A stretch of DNA of 64,000 nucleotides, from the NCBI RefSeq assembly GCF_007558865.1, contig NZ_VLPK01000003.1, positions 434,001-498,000 on the forward strand, written 5' to 3'. The translations under genes were made by a program, and so were the position numbers. This stretch comes from Mucilaginibacter corticis. GTDB lineage: Bacteria > Bacteroidota > Bacteroidia > Sphingobacteriales > Sphingobacteriaceae. Below the pieces are notes generated by a model. The model was not told the DNA's origin and did no database searches. It was given only the letters and a program-made list of their open reading frames with translations. Shown here piece by piece: positions 8,533 to 17,385 of this stretch (position 1 is the stretch's first letter; the number at the start of each line of letters is the position of its first letter).

Positions 8533-11500
8533 TTATTTATCAAGCCATAATTGCATTAATGCAATCAGTCTATCCATATCAACAGGTTTTGTAATATAAT
8601 CGTTTGCACCTGCCTCAATACATTTTTCACGATCATCCTTCATAGCCTTTGCAGTTAACGCGATAACTGGCAATCTGGCCCATTTACTTTGTTTCCTGAT
8701 ATATCGCGTGGCCTCGTAACCGTCCATCTTTGGCATCATGATATCCATTAATACAATATCAATGTCGCTCATCTCTTCCAGTTTGGCAATGGCTTCTTCG
8801 CCGTCGCCGGCTATCTCCACATTCATATCATAGCCTTGTAAAGCACTGCTTAACGCAAAGATGTTACGCATATCATCGTCAACTATCAATACTTTTTTGC
8901 CTTTAACTCCGTCTTTTCCTGACACTGCTGTAATTTTATTTACAGGCGTACCAATAGTTGTACCAGTTTGTTGCGGTGTGGTACTTATTTTATTTAAAAA
9001 CAGGTTTACTTCATCTATCAGCCTATCTGACGATTTATTGGTTTTTACCACCATAGCGTTTGCATATTTCATCAAACGGCTTACCGATGTCTTGTCAAGC
9101 TCCATAGCAGTGTTCACAATAACAGGCAATGATGCAAAACGCTCAACCTCCTTGATCTTATCCAATAGGTCAAGGCCTGAAATATCAGGCAGGTTAAGGT
9201 CAAGTATCACGCACTGGTATTCGTTATCATGCAGCATCTTAAAGGCCGACTCACCATCAAAGGCCTGGTCTACCGTAATGCCGTTTGCCTGCATCATTTC
9301 TTTCAGTGCCTGGCTTTGCGCTTTATGATCTTCAACCAATAATATCTGTTTGAATTTGGTACCGCTATTGGCCATAATATCGCCAAACAGTTTATCAAGC
9401 GTACCTGTATCAATTGGCTTTTTAAGGAAGCTTATAGCACCTTCTTTTCGTACCCTGGTAGCCGCGGCATCGCCTGCCGACATGAGGTGTACCGGAATCC
9501 CGGCAGTTTCAGGATCGTCTTTTAATTCTTTCAGGATTTGCCATCCATCTTTACCCGGCAGCATAATATCCAGTATTACCGCGTCCGGCATATTGTCCTT
9601 AACGGTCTGCACCGCGGTGGTACCTTCATTCACAATGACCGATTTATAACCATGATCGCGCGAGTAATCCTGCAAGATATTGGCAAAATTCTTATCGTCT
9701 TCAACAATCACTACCAAAGGATCGCGGCCATGATTTACCGGTAACTTTTTAACCGGTTTCAGTATTTCTTTTTCAGGCTTGAAAGTTTCAACTGTTGGCA
9801 GTTCTTCTTCATGAGTTGCGGCAACGTCTTTGGCTTTTACAGGTATGGTCAATGTAAACTCGCTGCCCTCGCCTTGCTTACTTTGCAGTGTAATTGCACC
9901 ACCCAATAAAGCGGCCAATTCACGGCTTATAGATAGGCCCAAGCCTGTGCCACCATACTTACGGCTGGTTGAGCCATCAGCCTGTTGAAATGCTTCAAAG
10001 ATCAGTTTTTGTTTATCAGCGGGGATACCTATACCCGAGTCGCGCACAGCGAAACTTATGGTTTGCGGCGATTTACCCGGCTCGACATTTATGGCTATAG
10101 ATCCACCGTCAGGTGTAAATTTAAACGCGTTTGATAACAGGTTTTTGATCACCTGCTCAACCCTTACTTTATCTGTAAATACTGTAGGGGCAATATTCTT
10201 AGCGCTTGTTGTAAACTTGATTTTTTTGTTGGTAGCAACCTCGGCAAACAGGCTTTCCATATCAGCCAGTATTTCTGATACCTTAATGTCCTCATTTTGC
10301 ATATCTAACTTGCCCGATTCAATTTTGGACAGATCCAAAATATCATTAATCAGCGTCAGCAGGTCATTACCGGCGTTAAAGATCACACTGGCATATTTTA
10401 TCTGGTCTTCTGATAAGTTAGCCGGTTTGTTATCTTTCAGTATCCGCGCCAATACCAAAATACTGTTTAGCGGCGTACGCAGCTCGTGGCTCATGTTAGC
10501 CAAAAACTCAGATTTGTATTTGCCGGTAGTTTCAAGCTCTTCAACCTTAATGTTGATGGCAGCACGCGCTTCTTCAATAGCCTGGTTCTTCTCTTCCAGC
10601 AGGCTTGCTTTTTCTTCCAACTCGGCATTGATGGTACGCAATTCTTCCTGTTGTACACGTAACTCTTCTTCTGATGCTTCCAACATTTCTGTTTTATTCA
10701 TCAGCTCTTCGTTGGTTACACGCATTTCCTCTTGCTGTGCCGCCAATTCTTCTGCCTGTTGCTGGGTTTCTTCAAACAGGTCATGCATAATGGTGCGGGC
10801 CTGCGCTGTGTTTACGGCAATGCCTATATCATTACCAATAATTTCCAGGTAATTACGGTTATGATCTTTTAATTCATTGCTGAAAGCGACTTCTAAAACA
10901 CCTTTCAATTTTTTATCGAAAAAGAAAGGCAGTACATAGGTCTCTACCGCACCGTCAAATACTACCGACGATTGAAGCTCAAGCTTATCATTAAGCTTGC
11001 CTTTTACCACAGCAGCCTTACCGTTTTTTGCAACCTGGCCTATCCAGCCCTCGCCTAATGCAACCGTATTTTTAATTACGTTAAAGTTTGAAAACGCATA
11101 TGTTGAATACAGATCCAGGTGGCTTTCTTTATCATTATACAGGTATATGGTACCGGTTAAAGCTTTGGTATAATCACATACTTCTGATAAAATATTTCCG
11201 GCTAATTCTTTCTCGCTTTGCTGGCCCTGCATTGTTTCGTTGAGCAAACCAGTACCGGTGAGCAGCCAGTTTTTAGCCTCGTTTTCGTTTAATACTTTTT
11301 CCAGTTCAATATTCGTGATCTTAATTTCGTCTTCTATTTTCTTTTGCGCAGCAAACGATGCCTGGATAAAACGGAACAAGAACAGAATAATGAACAGGAA
11401 GATTATGCAGCCAACAATTATAAATATAATAGCATTGGTTGATGCTGTTTTTGAGCTGGCTTTACGCGCATTTAGTAATTGGCTTTCAGTATCAATAACA

Positions 11501-11979
11501 TGTGCAATTACCTTACGGATACTATCCATATTTTGCTTACCATTGGCAAACATGTTATTTTGCACCATGTAGTCAAGCCCTTTTGTATCGCGCGCGTCAA
11601 CATTGGTCTTCAAGATATTTAGCTGATCACTTACCAGGTGGGTTAAAGAGTCTACCCGTCTAACCTGTATAGGGTTGTCAGGTATCAGTGATCTTAAATC
11701 TTCCAGATCTGAGTGAATGCTTGGTAAAGCAGCGTTGTACGGGTCAAGAAAAAGCTTTTTGTCGGTAGCACCATAGCCACGCATACCTGTTTCGGCATCA
11801 ATTAAAAGCTGCAGCAGGTTGGTTGATGTTTTGATCACCTTTTGAGTGTGATCAACCATTACGGTGTCGCTTTCTAATTGATCAATACTGTTGTATGATA
11901 ATATGCCAACAATAAATACAAGTACGATAGACACGGCAAAGCCTATTAACACCTGGTTACGGAAAGATAATTTTAGCAT
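8533..11979 (-). CDS. CHASE3-GAF hybrid histidine kinase with three receiver domains
   Basis: A 1148-aa membrane sensor. TM1 at about 8-30 and TM2 at about 182-205 bracket a CHASE3 helical sensor domain containing LIDAETGMRGYGATDKKLFL. Then come a GAF domain (about 240-395), a long Glu/Gln-rich coiled coil (about 400-490), HisKA with SHELRTPLNSIL, HATPase with GGTGLGLSISRELA, and three receivers (VILDIMLPGKDGW, VILDLNLPDISGL, VLMDIMMPKMDGY). The order kinase-cheR-cheB-kinase with tight spacing marks an operon. The coiled coil, rich in adjacent Glu and Gln, is an attractive substrate for CheR/CheB methylation, which remains untested. Confidence 0.92.
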   Translation of the reverse strand: MLKLSFRNQVLIGFAVSIVLVFIVGILSYNSIDQLESDTVMVDHTQKVIKTSTNLLQLLIDAETGMRGYGATDKKLFLDPYNAALPSIHSDLEDLRSLIPDNPIQVRRVDSLTHLVSDQLNILKTNVDARDTKGLDYMVQNNMFANGKQNMDSIRKVIAHVIDTESQLLNARKASSKTASTNAIIFIIVGCIIFLFIILFLFRFIQASFAAQKKIEDEIKITNIELEKVLNENEAKNWLLTGTGLLNETMQGQQSEKELAGNILSEVCDYTKALTGTIYLYNDKESHLDLYSTYAFSNFNVIKNTVALGEGWIGQVAKNGKAAVVKGKLNDKLELQSSVVFDGAVETYVLPFFFDKKLKGVLEVAFSNELKDHNRNYLEIIGNDIGIAVNTAQARTIMHDLFEETQQQAEELAAQQEEMRVTNEELMNKTEMLEASEEELRVQQEELRTINAELEEKASLLEEKNQAIEEARAAINIKVEELETTGKYKSEFLANMSHELRTPLNSILVLARILKDNKPANLSEDQIKYASVIFNAGNDLLTLINDILDLSKIESGKLDMQNEDIKVSEILADMESLFAEVATNKKIKFTTSAKNIAPTVFTDKVRVEQVIKNLLSNAFKFTPDGGSIAINVEPGKSPQTISFAVRDSGIGIPADKQKLIFEAFQQADGSTSRKYGGTGLGLSISRELAALLGGAITLQSKQGEGSEFTLTIPVKAKDVAATHEEELPTVETFKPEKEILKPVKKLPVNHGRDPLVVIVEDDKNFANILQDYSRDHGYKSVIVNEGTTAVQTVKDNMPDAVILDIMLPGKDGWQILKELKDDPETAGIPVHLMSAGDAAATRVRKEGAISFLKKPIDTGTLDKLFGDIMANSGTKFKQILLVEDHKAQSQALKEMMQANGITVDQAFDGESAFKMLHDNEYQCVILDLNLPDISGLDLLDKIKEVERFASLPVIVNTAMELDKTSVSRLMKYANAMVVKTNKSSDRLIDEVNLFLNKISTTPQQTGTTIGTPVNKITAVSGKDGVKGKKVLIVDDDMRNIFALSSALQGYDMNVEIAGDGEEAIAKLEEMSDIDIVLMDIMMPKMDGYEATRYIRKQSKWARLPVIALTAKAMKDDREKCIEAGANDYITKPVDMDRLIALMQLWLDK

Positions 11980-12092
11980 CTATAGATAGTTTGGTATTAC
12001 AAATATGTAAAAAAAGTCTATTTGATTTACGTTGTGCGAAAGTAAACTGCTGAATTTATTAATTATTAGTCAACCACCGTTTTTAAATAGAG

Positions 12093-12500
12093 CTACCTGG
12101 AATATTTTGATGTTTTTACCATTGATCCAGCAAGCGCGATAACCGGGCCTGCAAAAAGCAAGTACCAGCCCCATTTAAACTTGATCTGCCCTGCCAAAAA
12201 TCCGGCGAATGATTTAAAAGGAATAAAACTAAAAGTGGCATGCACTTTCATAAACGCGGCCACTAACAATAACAGCACTAAAACCAGCGAAATCCATCCG
12301 GTAAGTTTTACCAGTTTTATCTGGTTTAATATTACGCCCAATATGCCTACTACGGATATTAACAATACTACCATACCGTAAGGCCGGTTCAAATCATAAA
12401 CATCCCAATTCATGAGATGAAAAGGACGAAGCAACGGGCACCAGGTACCGGCCATTAATAAAACAAAGCCTATAAATGATATCAGCGATGGCAATCTCAT
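12093..12500 (-). CDS. Four-helix membrane protein of unknown function
   Basis: A 135-aa protein with four predicted membrane helices at about 5-20, 40-58, 64-84 and 108-128, and little hydrophilic sequence between them. No domain is recognised. Its ATG is 7 bp past the stop of gldC, so it is very likely the last gene of a three-gene operon with gldC and a second small membrane protein. Confidence 0.65.
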   Translation of the reverse strand: MRLPSLISFIGFVLLMAGTWCPLLRPFHLMNWDVYDLNRPYGMVVLLISVVGILGVILNQIKLVKLTGWISLVLVLLLLVAAFMKVHATFSFIPFKSFAGFLAGQIKFKWGWYLLFAGPVIALAGSMVKTSKYSR

Positions 12501-12507
12501 AACGGGT

Positions 12508-12837
12508 TTATTTAGAGATCTCCATTTTTTCGGCGAAGTGGGCGCAATAATCGCGCAGGTCTTCTATGATATTGGTTTCGCCGGTGGCGCGTAAAAAGCT
12601 GTCGCCCATGGTCATTAGTGTCTGGTAAAAAAATACTTTCATCTCGTCGACAGGCATATCTTTTGTCCAAAGATCAATACGCAAGGCGTTTTTATAGCTT
12701 TGATCCCATAAGGCCAGCATCATTGATTTTACAGGCACAGCCTCTTTATTGGTCGAGTCGGTTGATTCCCATAGGATATTTTCGGGCACATTATTTTCGT
12801 CAAGTTCGACGGTTACTTTTATTTCAGCGGTTTTCAT
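12508..12837 (-). CDS. gldC: Gliding motility protein GldC
   Basis: A 109-aa soluble protein that I recognise as GldC from its opening KTAEIKVTVELDENNVPENI, the segment MMLALWDQSYKNALRIDLWT and the end LRDYCAHFAEKMEISK. In Flavobacterium GldC is a small accessory protein that assists gliding motility but is not strictly essential; many non-gliding Bacteroidota retain it. It lies between two small membrane-protein genes with gaps of 5 and 7 bp. No gldB or other gld genes are visible here. Confidence 0.88.
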   Translation of the reverse strand: MKTAEIKVTVELDENNVPENILWESTDSTNKEAVPVKSMMLALWDQSYKNALRIDLWTKDMPVDEMKVFFYQTLMTMGDSFLRATGETNIIEDLRDYCAHFAEKMEISK

Positions 12838-12842
12838 CTAAG

Positions 12843-13109
12843 TTATTTAACAAGTAAAAATAGTATTGCGGCCAAAGTTATAAAGCTTAGTTCAATCAGC
12901 CATAACTTTTTAAGCTCGGGGAAGAAATTACGGAACATTAGATCCATAAATGACACTACAAAGGCAAACAGCAAAAATATCAGGCTAATGGCCCCACCCA
13001 AATGCGGAAACTTCATACCCGTAATGGCAGCGCCATTTATCCAAACGTAAACTGACAGAATCAGAAAAAAAGCGGTGGCGAAGTTTAGCGGGGTAATTTT
13101 GGTTTTCAT
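12843..13109 (-). CDS. Small three-helix membrane protein
   Basis: An 88-aa protein with hydrophobic segments at about 8-28, 36-58 and 68-87, so three membrane helices. I do not recognise the family. It is the first gene of the operon with gldC; the 83-bp palindromic repeat at 13131-13213 lies immediately upstream. Confidence 0.62.
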   Translation of the reverse strand: MKTKITPLNFATAFFLILSVYVWINGAAITGMKFPHLGGAISLIFLLFAFVVSFMDLMFRNFFPELKKLWLIELSFITLAAILFLLVK

Positions 13110-13130
13110 TTGTTATGCTGATAAAGCGGC

Positions 13131-13213
13131 TGTCATTTCGAACATAGTGAGAAATCTATATATTGCCAATTAGCACGTGTATAGATTTCTCCTCGTTCCT
13201 CATCGAAATGACA
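13131..13213. repeat. Palindromic interspersed repeat, TGTCATTTCGA family, copy 1
   Basis: The outer arms are TGTCATTTCGA and its reverse complement; the inner arms are GAGAAATCTATA and TATAGATTTCTC. Other members lie at 38136-38215 and 51716-51860. It separates the divergent-free gap between the gldC operon start and the helicase gene end (both minus strand), so it could act as a transcript-processing hairpin or as a terminator for neither or both. Confidence 0.75.
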
Positions 13214-13225
13214 TTTTGTATTTTC

Positions 13226-14572
13226 TTAATGTCTCTTTTTAAAATTCTTTGGCTTACCTTTTTTTGGTGGGCCATTCTCGCCGGTACGCTTGGCACGTTC
13301 AGCCTGGAATTTTTTCTTTTGATTTAATGTTTTCTTTTCGTGGAAAGCGCCCTTAAAATCAGGATCTTCACGGCGCTTTTGCATATCAATTTCCTTATTC
13401 TGATCCTGGCGTTCTTCGTAAGGTGTTTCCTCAACAAAAACCTCGTCGGGTATGGTAAATACCGGTATAGTTTGCCTGATCAGCTTTTGGATCTTATTTA
13501 AATAATATTCTTCTGCAGGGTTACAAAAGGTAATGGCTTCGCCCGATTGCAGCGCACGGCCGGTACGACCGATACGGTGTACATAGTCTTCTATTACAAC
13601 CGGCACATCAAAATTGATCACATGACTCACATCGCTCACATCAATTCCGCGCGACGCCACATCTGTAGCCACCAGGATCTTCACCTCGTCGTTTTTAAAA
13701 GCGTTCATGGAATTGATACGCGTATTTTGCCCTTTGTTAGCATGCAACACCCTTACCTGCCCCTCGCCAAACTTGCGGAGTAAAAACTTATATACATCCT
13801 CTGCCGCGGTGCGGGTTTTGCAAAAGATCATCAACTTGGTTATATCGCCTTCGTCCTTCAGCAACTCGCGCAGCAGGTTGATCTTGGTTTTCATGTTAGG
13901 CACATGATACACTTTTTGCGTAACCGTTTGTGCCGGCGTTGCCTGCGGTGTAACCTCAATAACCGTAGGAAACTCCAGGAAATTTGCCGAAAGTTCATGG
14001 ATCTTATCAGACATGGTAGCCGAAAACAGTAGGTTTTGCCGTTTTAAAGGTACTATCTCCAATATCCGGTTTATCTGCGGCATAAAACCCATATCCATCA
14101 TCTTATCGGCTTCGTCCAACACCAACACCTGCAAAGTTTTAGTAACGATATGACCTGCCAGGTAAATGTCCATAAAGCGGCCGGGCGTGGCAACGATAAT
14201 ATCCACGCCTTTATTAATGATCTCGATCTGTGTTTTTGGACCGAGGCCACCGTAAACAGATACAATGCGCAGATCAGTATACTTTGCATAGGCTTTGACA
14301 TTATCCTCTATCTGCATAGCCAGTTCACGCGTTGGCGCTATGATGAGCGCACGGGCATGATCACCCTGCGCATATTTAAGCCGCATAATGATAGGCAAAA
14401 CGTAGGCGGCAGTTTTGCCCGTGCCTGTCTGGGCGATACCCATTACATCCTGTCCGTTCAATATCGGCGGAATAGCTTTTTGCTGTACAGGGGTCGGTTC
14501 GGTATAACCTGAATCGGCAATGGCATTTAAAATTTGCCTGTTAAATTTAAAATCTTCAAATGTTGCTGCCAT
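13226..14572 (-). CDS. DEAD-box ATP-dependent RNA helicase, RhlE/SrmB-like
   Basis: A 448-aa helicase with every core motif visible: Q-motif phenylalanine and TPVQQKAIPPIL, motif I AQTGTGKT, Ia PTRELA, II DEAD in VLDEADKMMD, III SAT, and VI HRIGRTGR. The C-terminal tail of about 80 residues is highly basic (KKFQAERAKRTGENG and a run ending PKNFKKRH) and probably binds RNA. Expected roles are ribosome assembly and mRNA turnover. A perfect -7 box lies just 4 nt before the ATG, so the mRNA may be leaderless. Confidence 0.94.
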   Translation of the reverse strand: MAATFEDFKFNRQILNAIADSGYTEPTPVQQKAIPPILNGQDVMGIAQTGTGKTAAYVLPIIMRLKYAQGDHARALIIAPTRELAMQIEDNVKAYAKYTDLRIVSVYGGLGPKTQIEIINKGVDIIVATPGRFMDIYLAGHIVTKTLQVLVLDEADKMMDMGFMPQINRILEIVPLKRQNLLFSATMSDKIHELSANFLEFPTVIEVTPQATPAQTVTQKVYHVPNMKTKINLLRELLKDEGDITKLMIFCKTRTAAEDVYKFLLRKFGEGQVRVLHANKGQNTRINSMNAFKNDEVKILVATDVASRGIDVSDVSHVINFDVPVVIEDYVHRIGRTGRALQSGEAITFCNPAEEYYLNKIQKLIRQTIPVFTIPDEVFVEETPYEERQDQNKEIDMQKRREDPDFKGAFHEKKTLNQKKKFQAERAKRTGENGPPKKGKPKNFKKRH

Positions 14573-14576
14573 GGCG

Positions 14577-14584
14577 CAAAGATA
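14577..14584 (-). promoter_or_regulatory. -7 box of the DEAD helicase gene, leaderless configuration
   Basis: On the minus strand TATCTTTG matches the Bacteroidota -7 consensus TAnnTTTG, and only 4 nt separate it from the ATG at 14572. I see no clear -33 TTG at the usual distance of 17-23 nt, so the call rests on the -7 box alone. Confidence 0.5.
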
Positions 14585-14660
14585 GGGTTTTCTTTGAGGG
14601 TAAAGGCGAAAGCTAAAAGCTTAAAGGTTTTTCTGCGCTTAAAATCCTAATTTTAGCGCC

Positions 14661-15245
14661 ATGCAGACAGATAACAAAATACAAAAATGGACCGTACTGA
14701 ACGAACAGAATGTATCCCCCAGCCCGTGGTTCCCGCTGCTTAAGCATACTGTTAAACTGGCTAACGGTAGTATTATTGACGATTATTATTACTCGCCGCT
14801 TGGCGATGTGGCACAGGTTCTTGCTGTTACCAAAAACAACGAGGTGGTATTGGTTAAACAATATAAACACGCGTTAGGCGAAATTTTAATAGAGCTGCCG
14901 GGCGGCATGCAACAGAAAAATAAGACCATCATTGAATCGGCATTGAACGAACTGGAAGAAGAAACAGGGATCAGGGCAACTGCTGATCAACTGATATCGC
15001 TGGGCAAAATAGCCAATAATCCAACCAAACTTAACCAGGTAACTTATGGTTTCATACTTTTTGATGCCGAGTTTAATTCGGCACAAAAACTAGATGCGAC
15101 AGAAGACATACAGGTTTTGACCAAACCTGCGCCCGAGGTTTTAAAAATGGCTTTAAACGGCGAGATTTGGGTGACAGATTCCCTTAACTTTATTTTAAAG
15201 GCTGCTTTGACTTATCCGGATGTTTTTGGATTAACGGAAAGATAA
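14661..15245 (+). CDS. Nudix hydrolase, ADP-ribose pyrophosphatase-like
   Basis: A 194-aa Nudix protein. The Nudix helix region runs from ELPGGMQQKN to NELEEETGI at about residues 76-103. Relative to Gx5Ex7REUxEExGU, the first Glu is Lys and the Arg is Asn, while the metal-binding Glu cluster ELEEE is kept. The surrounding sequence (VLVKQYKHALGEILIELPGG) looks like the ADP-ribose/nucleoside-diphosphate-sugar subgroup. Substrate is not certain. A near-consensus -7 box (TAATTTTA) lies 5 nt before the ATG. Confidence 0.82.
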   Translation: MQTDNKIQKWTVLNEQNVSPSPWFPLLKHTVKLANGSIIDDYYYSPLGDVAQVLAVTKNNEVVLVKQYKHALGEILIELPGGMQQKNKTIIESALNELEEETGIRATADQLISLGKIANNPTKLNQVTYGFILFDAEFNSAQKLDATEDIQVLTKPAPEVLKMALNGEIWVTDSLNFILKAALTYPDVFGLTER

Positions 15246-15263
15246 CGTGCTCGATATCATTTA

Positions 15264-15632
15264 TTAAATAAGTTTAATATCCGGTAAAAAATTAAAGTCC
15301 TTTACATTATAAGTGAATAGCGGAATTTGATGAACGACTGCTGTTGCGCCAATAATCGCATCGGGTATTTGAAGATTATGGCTTAGTTTGAAATGCTCTA
15401 TAAAATCAGCAGCTAAATTAGAGGTGTTGTTATCTATTGCCACAACATTATAATATTTCATTCTCTTTTTCATCTGAGCCAATTCTGTTTTATTGCTCAT
15501 TCCCTGATATAACTCCATCACAGTAATGACGGAAACAGCTATCTGACTTAATCCAATTTCTTGAAGTTTATCAATTGTGTCTTGTCTGCCATTAAAAGCA
15601 TGTATAAAAATATTGGTATCACAAAGCACCAT
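15264..15632 (-). CDS. PIN-domain ribonuclease, VapC-like toxin
   Basis: A 122-aa PIN domain. The acidic metal ligands are visible: Asp5 in LCDTNIFIHAF, Glu in VMELYQG, Asp in IPDAIIGATA and Asp in TYNVKDF near the end. PIN toxins of VapBC modules are Mg-dependent RNases that usually cut tRNA or rRNA. Its start is 6 bp after the stop of the putative antitoxin gene, the standard antitoxin-first order. Confidence 0.88.
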   Translation of the reverse strand: MVLCDTNIFIHAFNGRQDTIDKLQEIGLSQIAVSVITVMELYQGMSNKTELAQMKKRMKYYNVVAIDNNTSNLAADFIEHFKLSHNLQIPDAIIGATAVVHQIPLFTYNVKDFNFLPDIKLI

Positions 15633-15638
15633 TGCTTA

Positions 15639-15863
15639 TTACCCGTTTTTTCTACTCCAGGCCTGGTTACGAATATCCTCTATGGTACGTGGATTGTTAG
15701 CCCAAATGCCAAATAACGGTATAGGATCGATATTTTTATCTCCGTTGGTTACAGGTATATCTTCATGCGTCAAAACATTAACAGAATTTATGTCAAACGC
15801 CTTCAACAAAGCAGATAATTTTTCCATCTCTTTATCACTGTCTATCTCTATTGTTATTCTCAT
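15639..15863 (-). CDS. Putative VapB-like antitoxin
   Basis: A 74-aa protein whose N-terminal part (ITIEIDSDKEMEKLSALL) is amphipathic and whose C-terminal end (PLFGIWANNPRTIEDIR, then AWSRKNG) looks like the toxin-neutralising tail of small VapB-type antitoxins. Position directly before the PIN gene with a 6-bp gap is the main argument. A DNA-binding domain is not obvious, so whether it represses the operon is open. Confidence 0.72.
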   Translation of the reverse strand: MRITIEIDSDKEMEKLSALLKAFDINSVNVLTHEDIPVTNGDKNIDPIPLFGIWANNPRTIEDIRNQAWSRKNG

Positions 15864-15923
15864 ACCAGTTTATCATTATCAACGTAATCAAAGTTACTAA
15901 TTTTATTTTTGAGTTTATGAGGA

Positions 15924-15956
15924 TTGACACATTCTGATTCTTTCAAACTATATTTG
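15924..15956 (+). promoter_or_regulatory. Promoter of dihydroorotase gene, leaderless configuration
   Basis: A -33 TTG at 15924-15926 and a perfect -7 TATATTTG at 15949-15956 are separated by 22 nt, inside the range known for Bacteroidota sigma-70. The ATG at 15961 follows after only 4 nt, so transcription would begin at or very near the start codon. Confidence 0.62.
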
Positions 15957-15960
15957 TCTC

Positions 15961-17295
15961 ATGGCATCCATCCTCATCAAATCAGCAACCGTAGTTAACG
16001 AGAACAAACAATTTATCGCAGACATCCTGGTTAAAGATGGCCTGATAGAAAAGATCGCTCCGCAGATCAACGTGACTGCAGATCAAACCATTAATGCTGA
16101 AGGCTTACACTTATTGCCCGGCGCAATTGACGACCAGGTGCATTTCCGCGAGCCGGGACTGACACATAAAGCTAATATCCATTCAGAGTCGCGCGCTGCT
16201 GTGGCGGGGGGTATCACCTCTTTTATGGAGATGCCCAATACAGTACCCAATACACTAACGCAAGAATTATTAGAGGATAAATACCAGATAGCTGCGCAAA
16301 ATTCGTTGGCTAACTATTCGTTTTTCATGGGCGCATCTAATAACAACCTCGACGAAGTTTTGCGCACCGACATAAAAAACGTTTGCGGCATTAAAGTTTT
16401 CATGGGCTCATCAACGGGGAATATGCTGGTGGATAACCCGGTTACTTTAGAGCACCTTTTCGCACAAGCGCCCATGCTGATTGCTACCCACTGCGAGGAT
16501 GAGGCTACCATTCAAAGCAATTTAAATCATTATAAACAACTACTGGGCGAAAACATCCCGGTTAGGCTGCACCCTAAGATCCGCAGCGAAGAGGCTTGCT
16601 ATTTATCATCGTCTATGGCTGTCGCGTTAGCAAAAAAACACAACACAAGGCTTCATATTCTGCATATCTCGACAGAAAAAGAAACGCATCTTTTTGACAA
16701 TACCACACCGTTAAAAGACAAACGCATTACTGCCGAGGCCTGCGTACACCATCTATGGTTTAGTAATAAGGATTATGAAACAAAGGGCAACCTGATAAAA
16801 TGGAACCCTGCTGTAAAAACCGAGGCCGACCGCGATGGCATTTTAGCCGCAGTATTGGATGGCCGGATAGACGTAATAGCAACCGACCATGCCCCCCATA
16901 CCATTGAAGAAAAAGCCCTGCCTTACCTGCAGGCACCGTCAGGCGGTCCGTTGGTACAACACGCGTTGCCGGCCATGCTTGAGCTATACCACCACGGCAA
17001 AATAACGTTGGAACAAATAGCCGAAAAAATGGCGCATAACGTAGCCATCTGCTTCGAGATTGAAAAACGCGGCTTTATCCGTGAAGGCTATTTTGCCGAC
17101 CTGGTACTGGTAGACCTGAACAAACCATGGCAGGTAAATAAAGACAATATTCTGTACAAATGCCAGTGGAGCCCGTTTGAAGGAACAACCTTTAAATCAA
17201 CTGTCAAACACACCATCGTATCAGGCAACCTGGCCTGGAGTGATGGCAAGTTTACTACAGATGTGAGTGGTAAACGGTTAAGTTTTGCACGATAG
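15961..17295 (+). CDS. pyrC: Dihydroorotase, class I
   Basis: A 444-aa amidohydrolase catalysing cyclisation of carbamoyl-aspartate to dihydroorotate in pyrimidine synthesis. Zinc ligands appear in DDQVHFREPG (about residue 60), in histidines of HILHIST, and in IATDHAPH (about residue 309). Length and the VDLNKPW C-terminal region fit class I enzymes. Convergent with the AHSA1 gene across a palindromic repeat. No other pyr gene is adjacent. Confidence 0.93.
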   Translation: MASILIKSATVVNENKQFIADILVKDGLIEKIAPQINVTADQTINAEGLHLLPGAIDDQVHFREPGLTHKANIHSESRAAVAGGITSFMEMPNTVPNTLTQELLEDKYQIAAQNSLANYSFFMGASNNNLDEVLRTDIKNVCGIKVFMGSSTGNMLVDNPVTLEHLFAQAPMLIATHCEDEATIQSNLNHYKQLLGENIPVRLHPKIRSEEACYLSSSMAVALAKKHNTRLHILHISTEKETHLFDNTTPLKDKRITAEACVHHLWFSNKDYETKGNLIKWNPAVKTEADRDGILAAVLDGRIDVIATDHAPHTIEEKALPYLQAPSGGPLVQHALPAMLELYHHGKITLEQIAEKMAHNVAICFEIEKRGFIREGYFADLVLVDLNKPWQVNKDNILYKCQWSPFEGTTFKSTVKHTIVSGNLAWSDGKFTTDVSGKRLSFAR

Positions 17296-17302
17296 ACAAA
17301 AA

Positions 17303-17377
17303 GGGTGTCACACTGAGGCACTCGAAGTGTAAGCGCGCGGGCCTGCCCCCATGCTTCGAGGCCTCAGCATGACACCC
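17303..17377. repeat. Palindromic element between convergent genes
   Basis: Arms GGGTGTCA...TGACACCC enclose a second pair CTGAGGC/GCCTCAG and CTCGAAG/CTTCGAG. It is a long imperfect hairpin between the pyrC and AHSA1 stop codons and may serve as a bidirectional terminator, though there is no T-tract. It resembles the TGTCATTTCGA elements in plan but not in sequence. Confidence 0.7.
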
Positions 17378-17385
17378 GGGCTATC

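Noticed and set aside
10058-10852. Long open frame (264 codons) on the plus strand, Ser-rich
   Set aside because: It is the antisense shadow of the hybrid kinase coiled coil and HisKA region; composition is Ser/Leu/Ile-rich without motifs.
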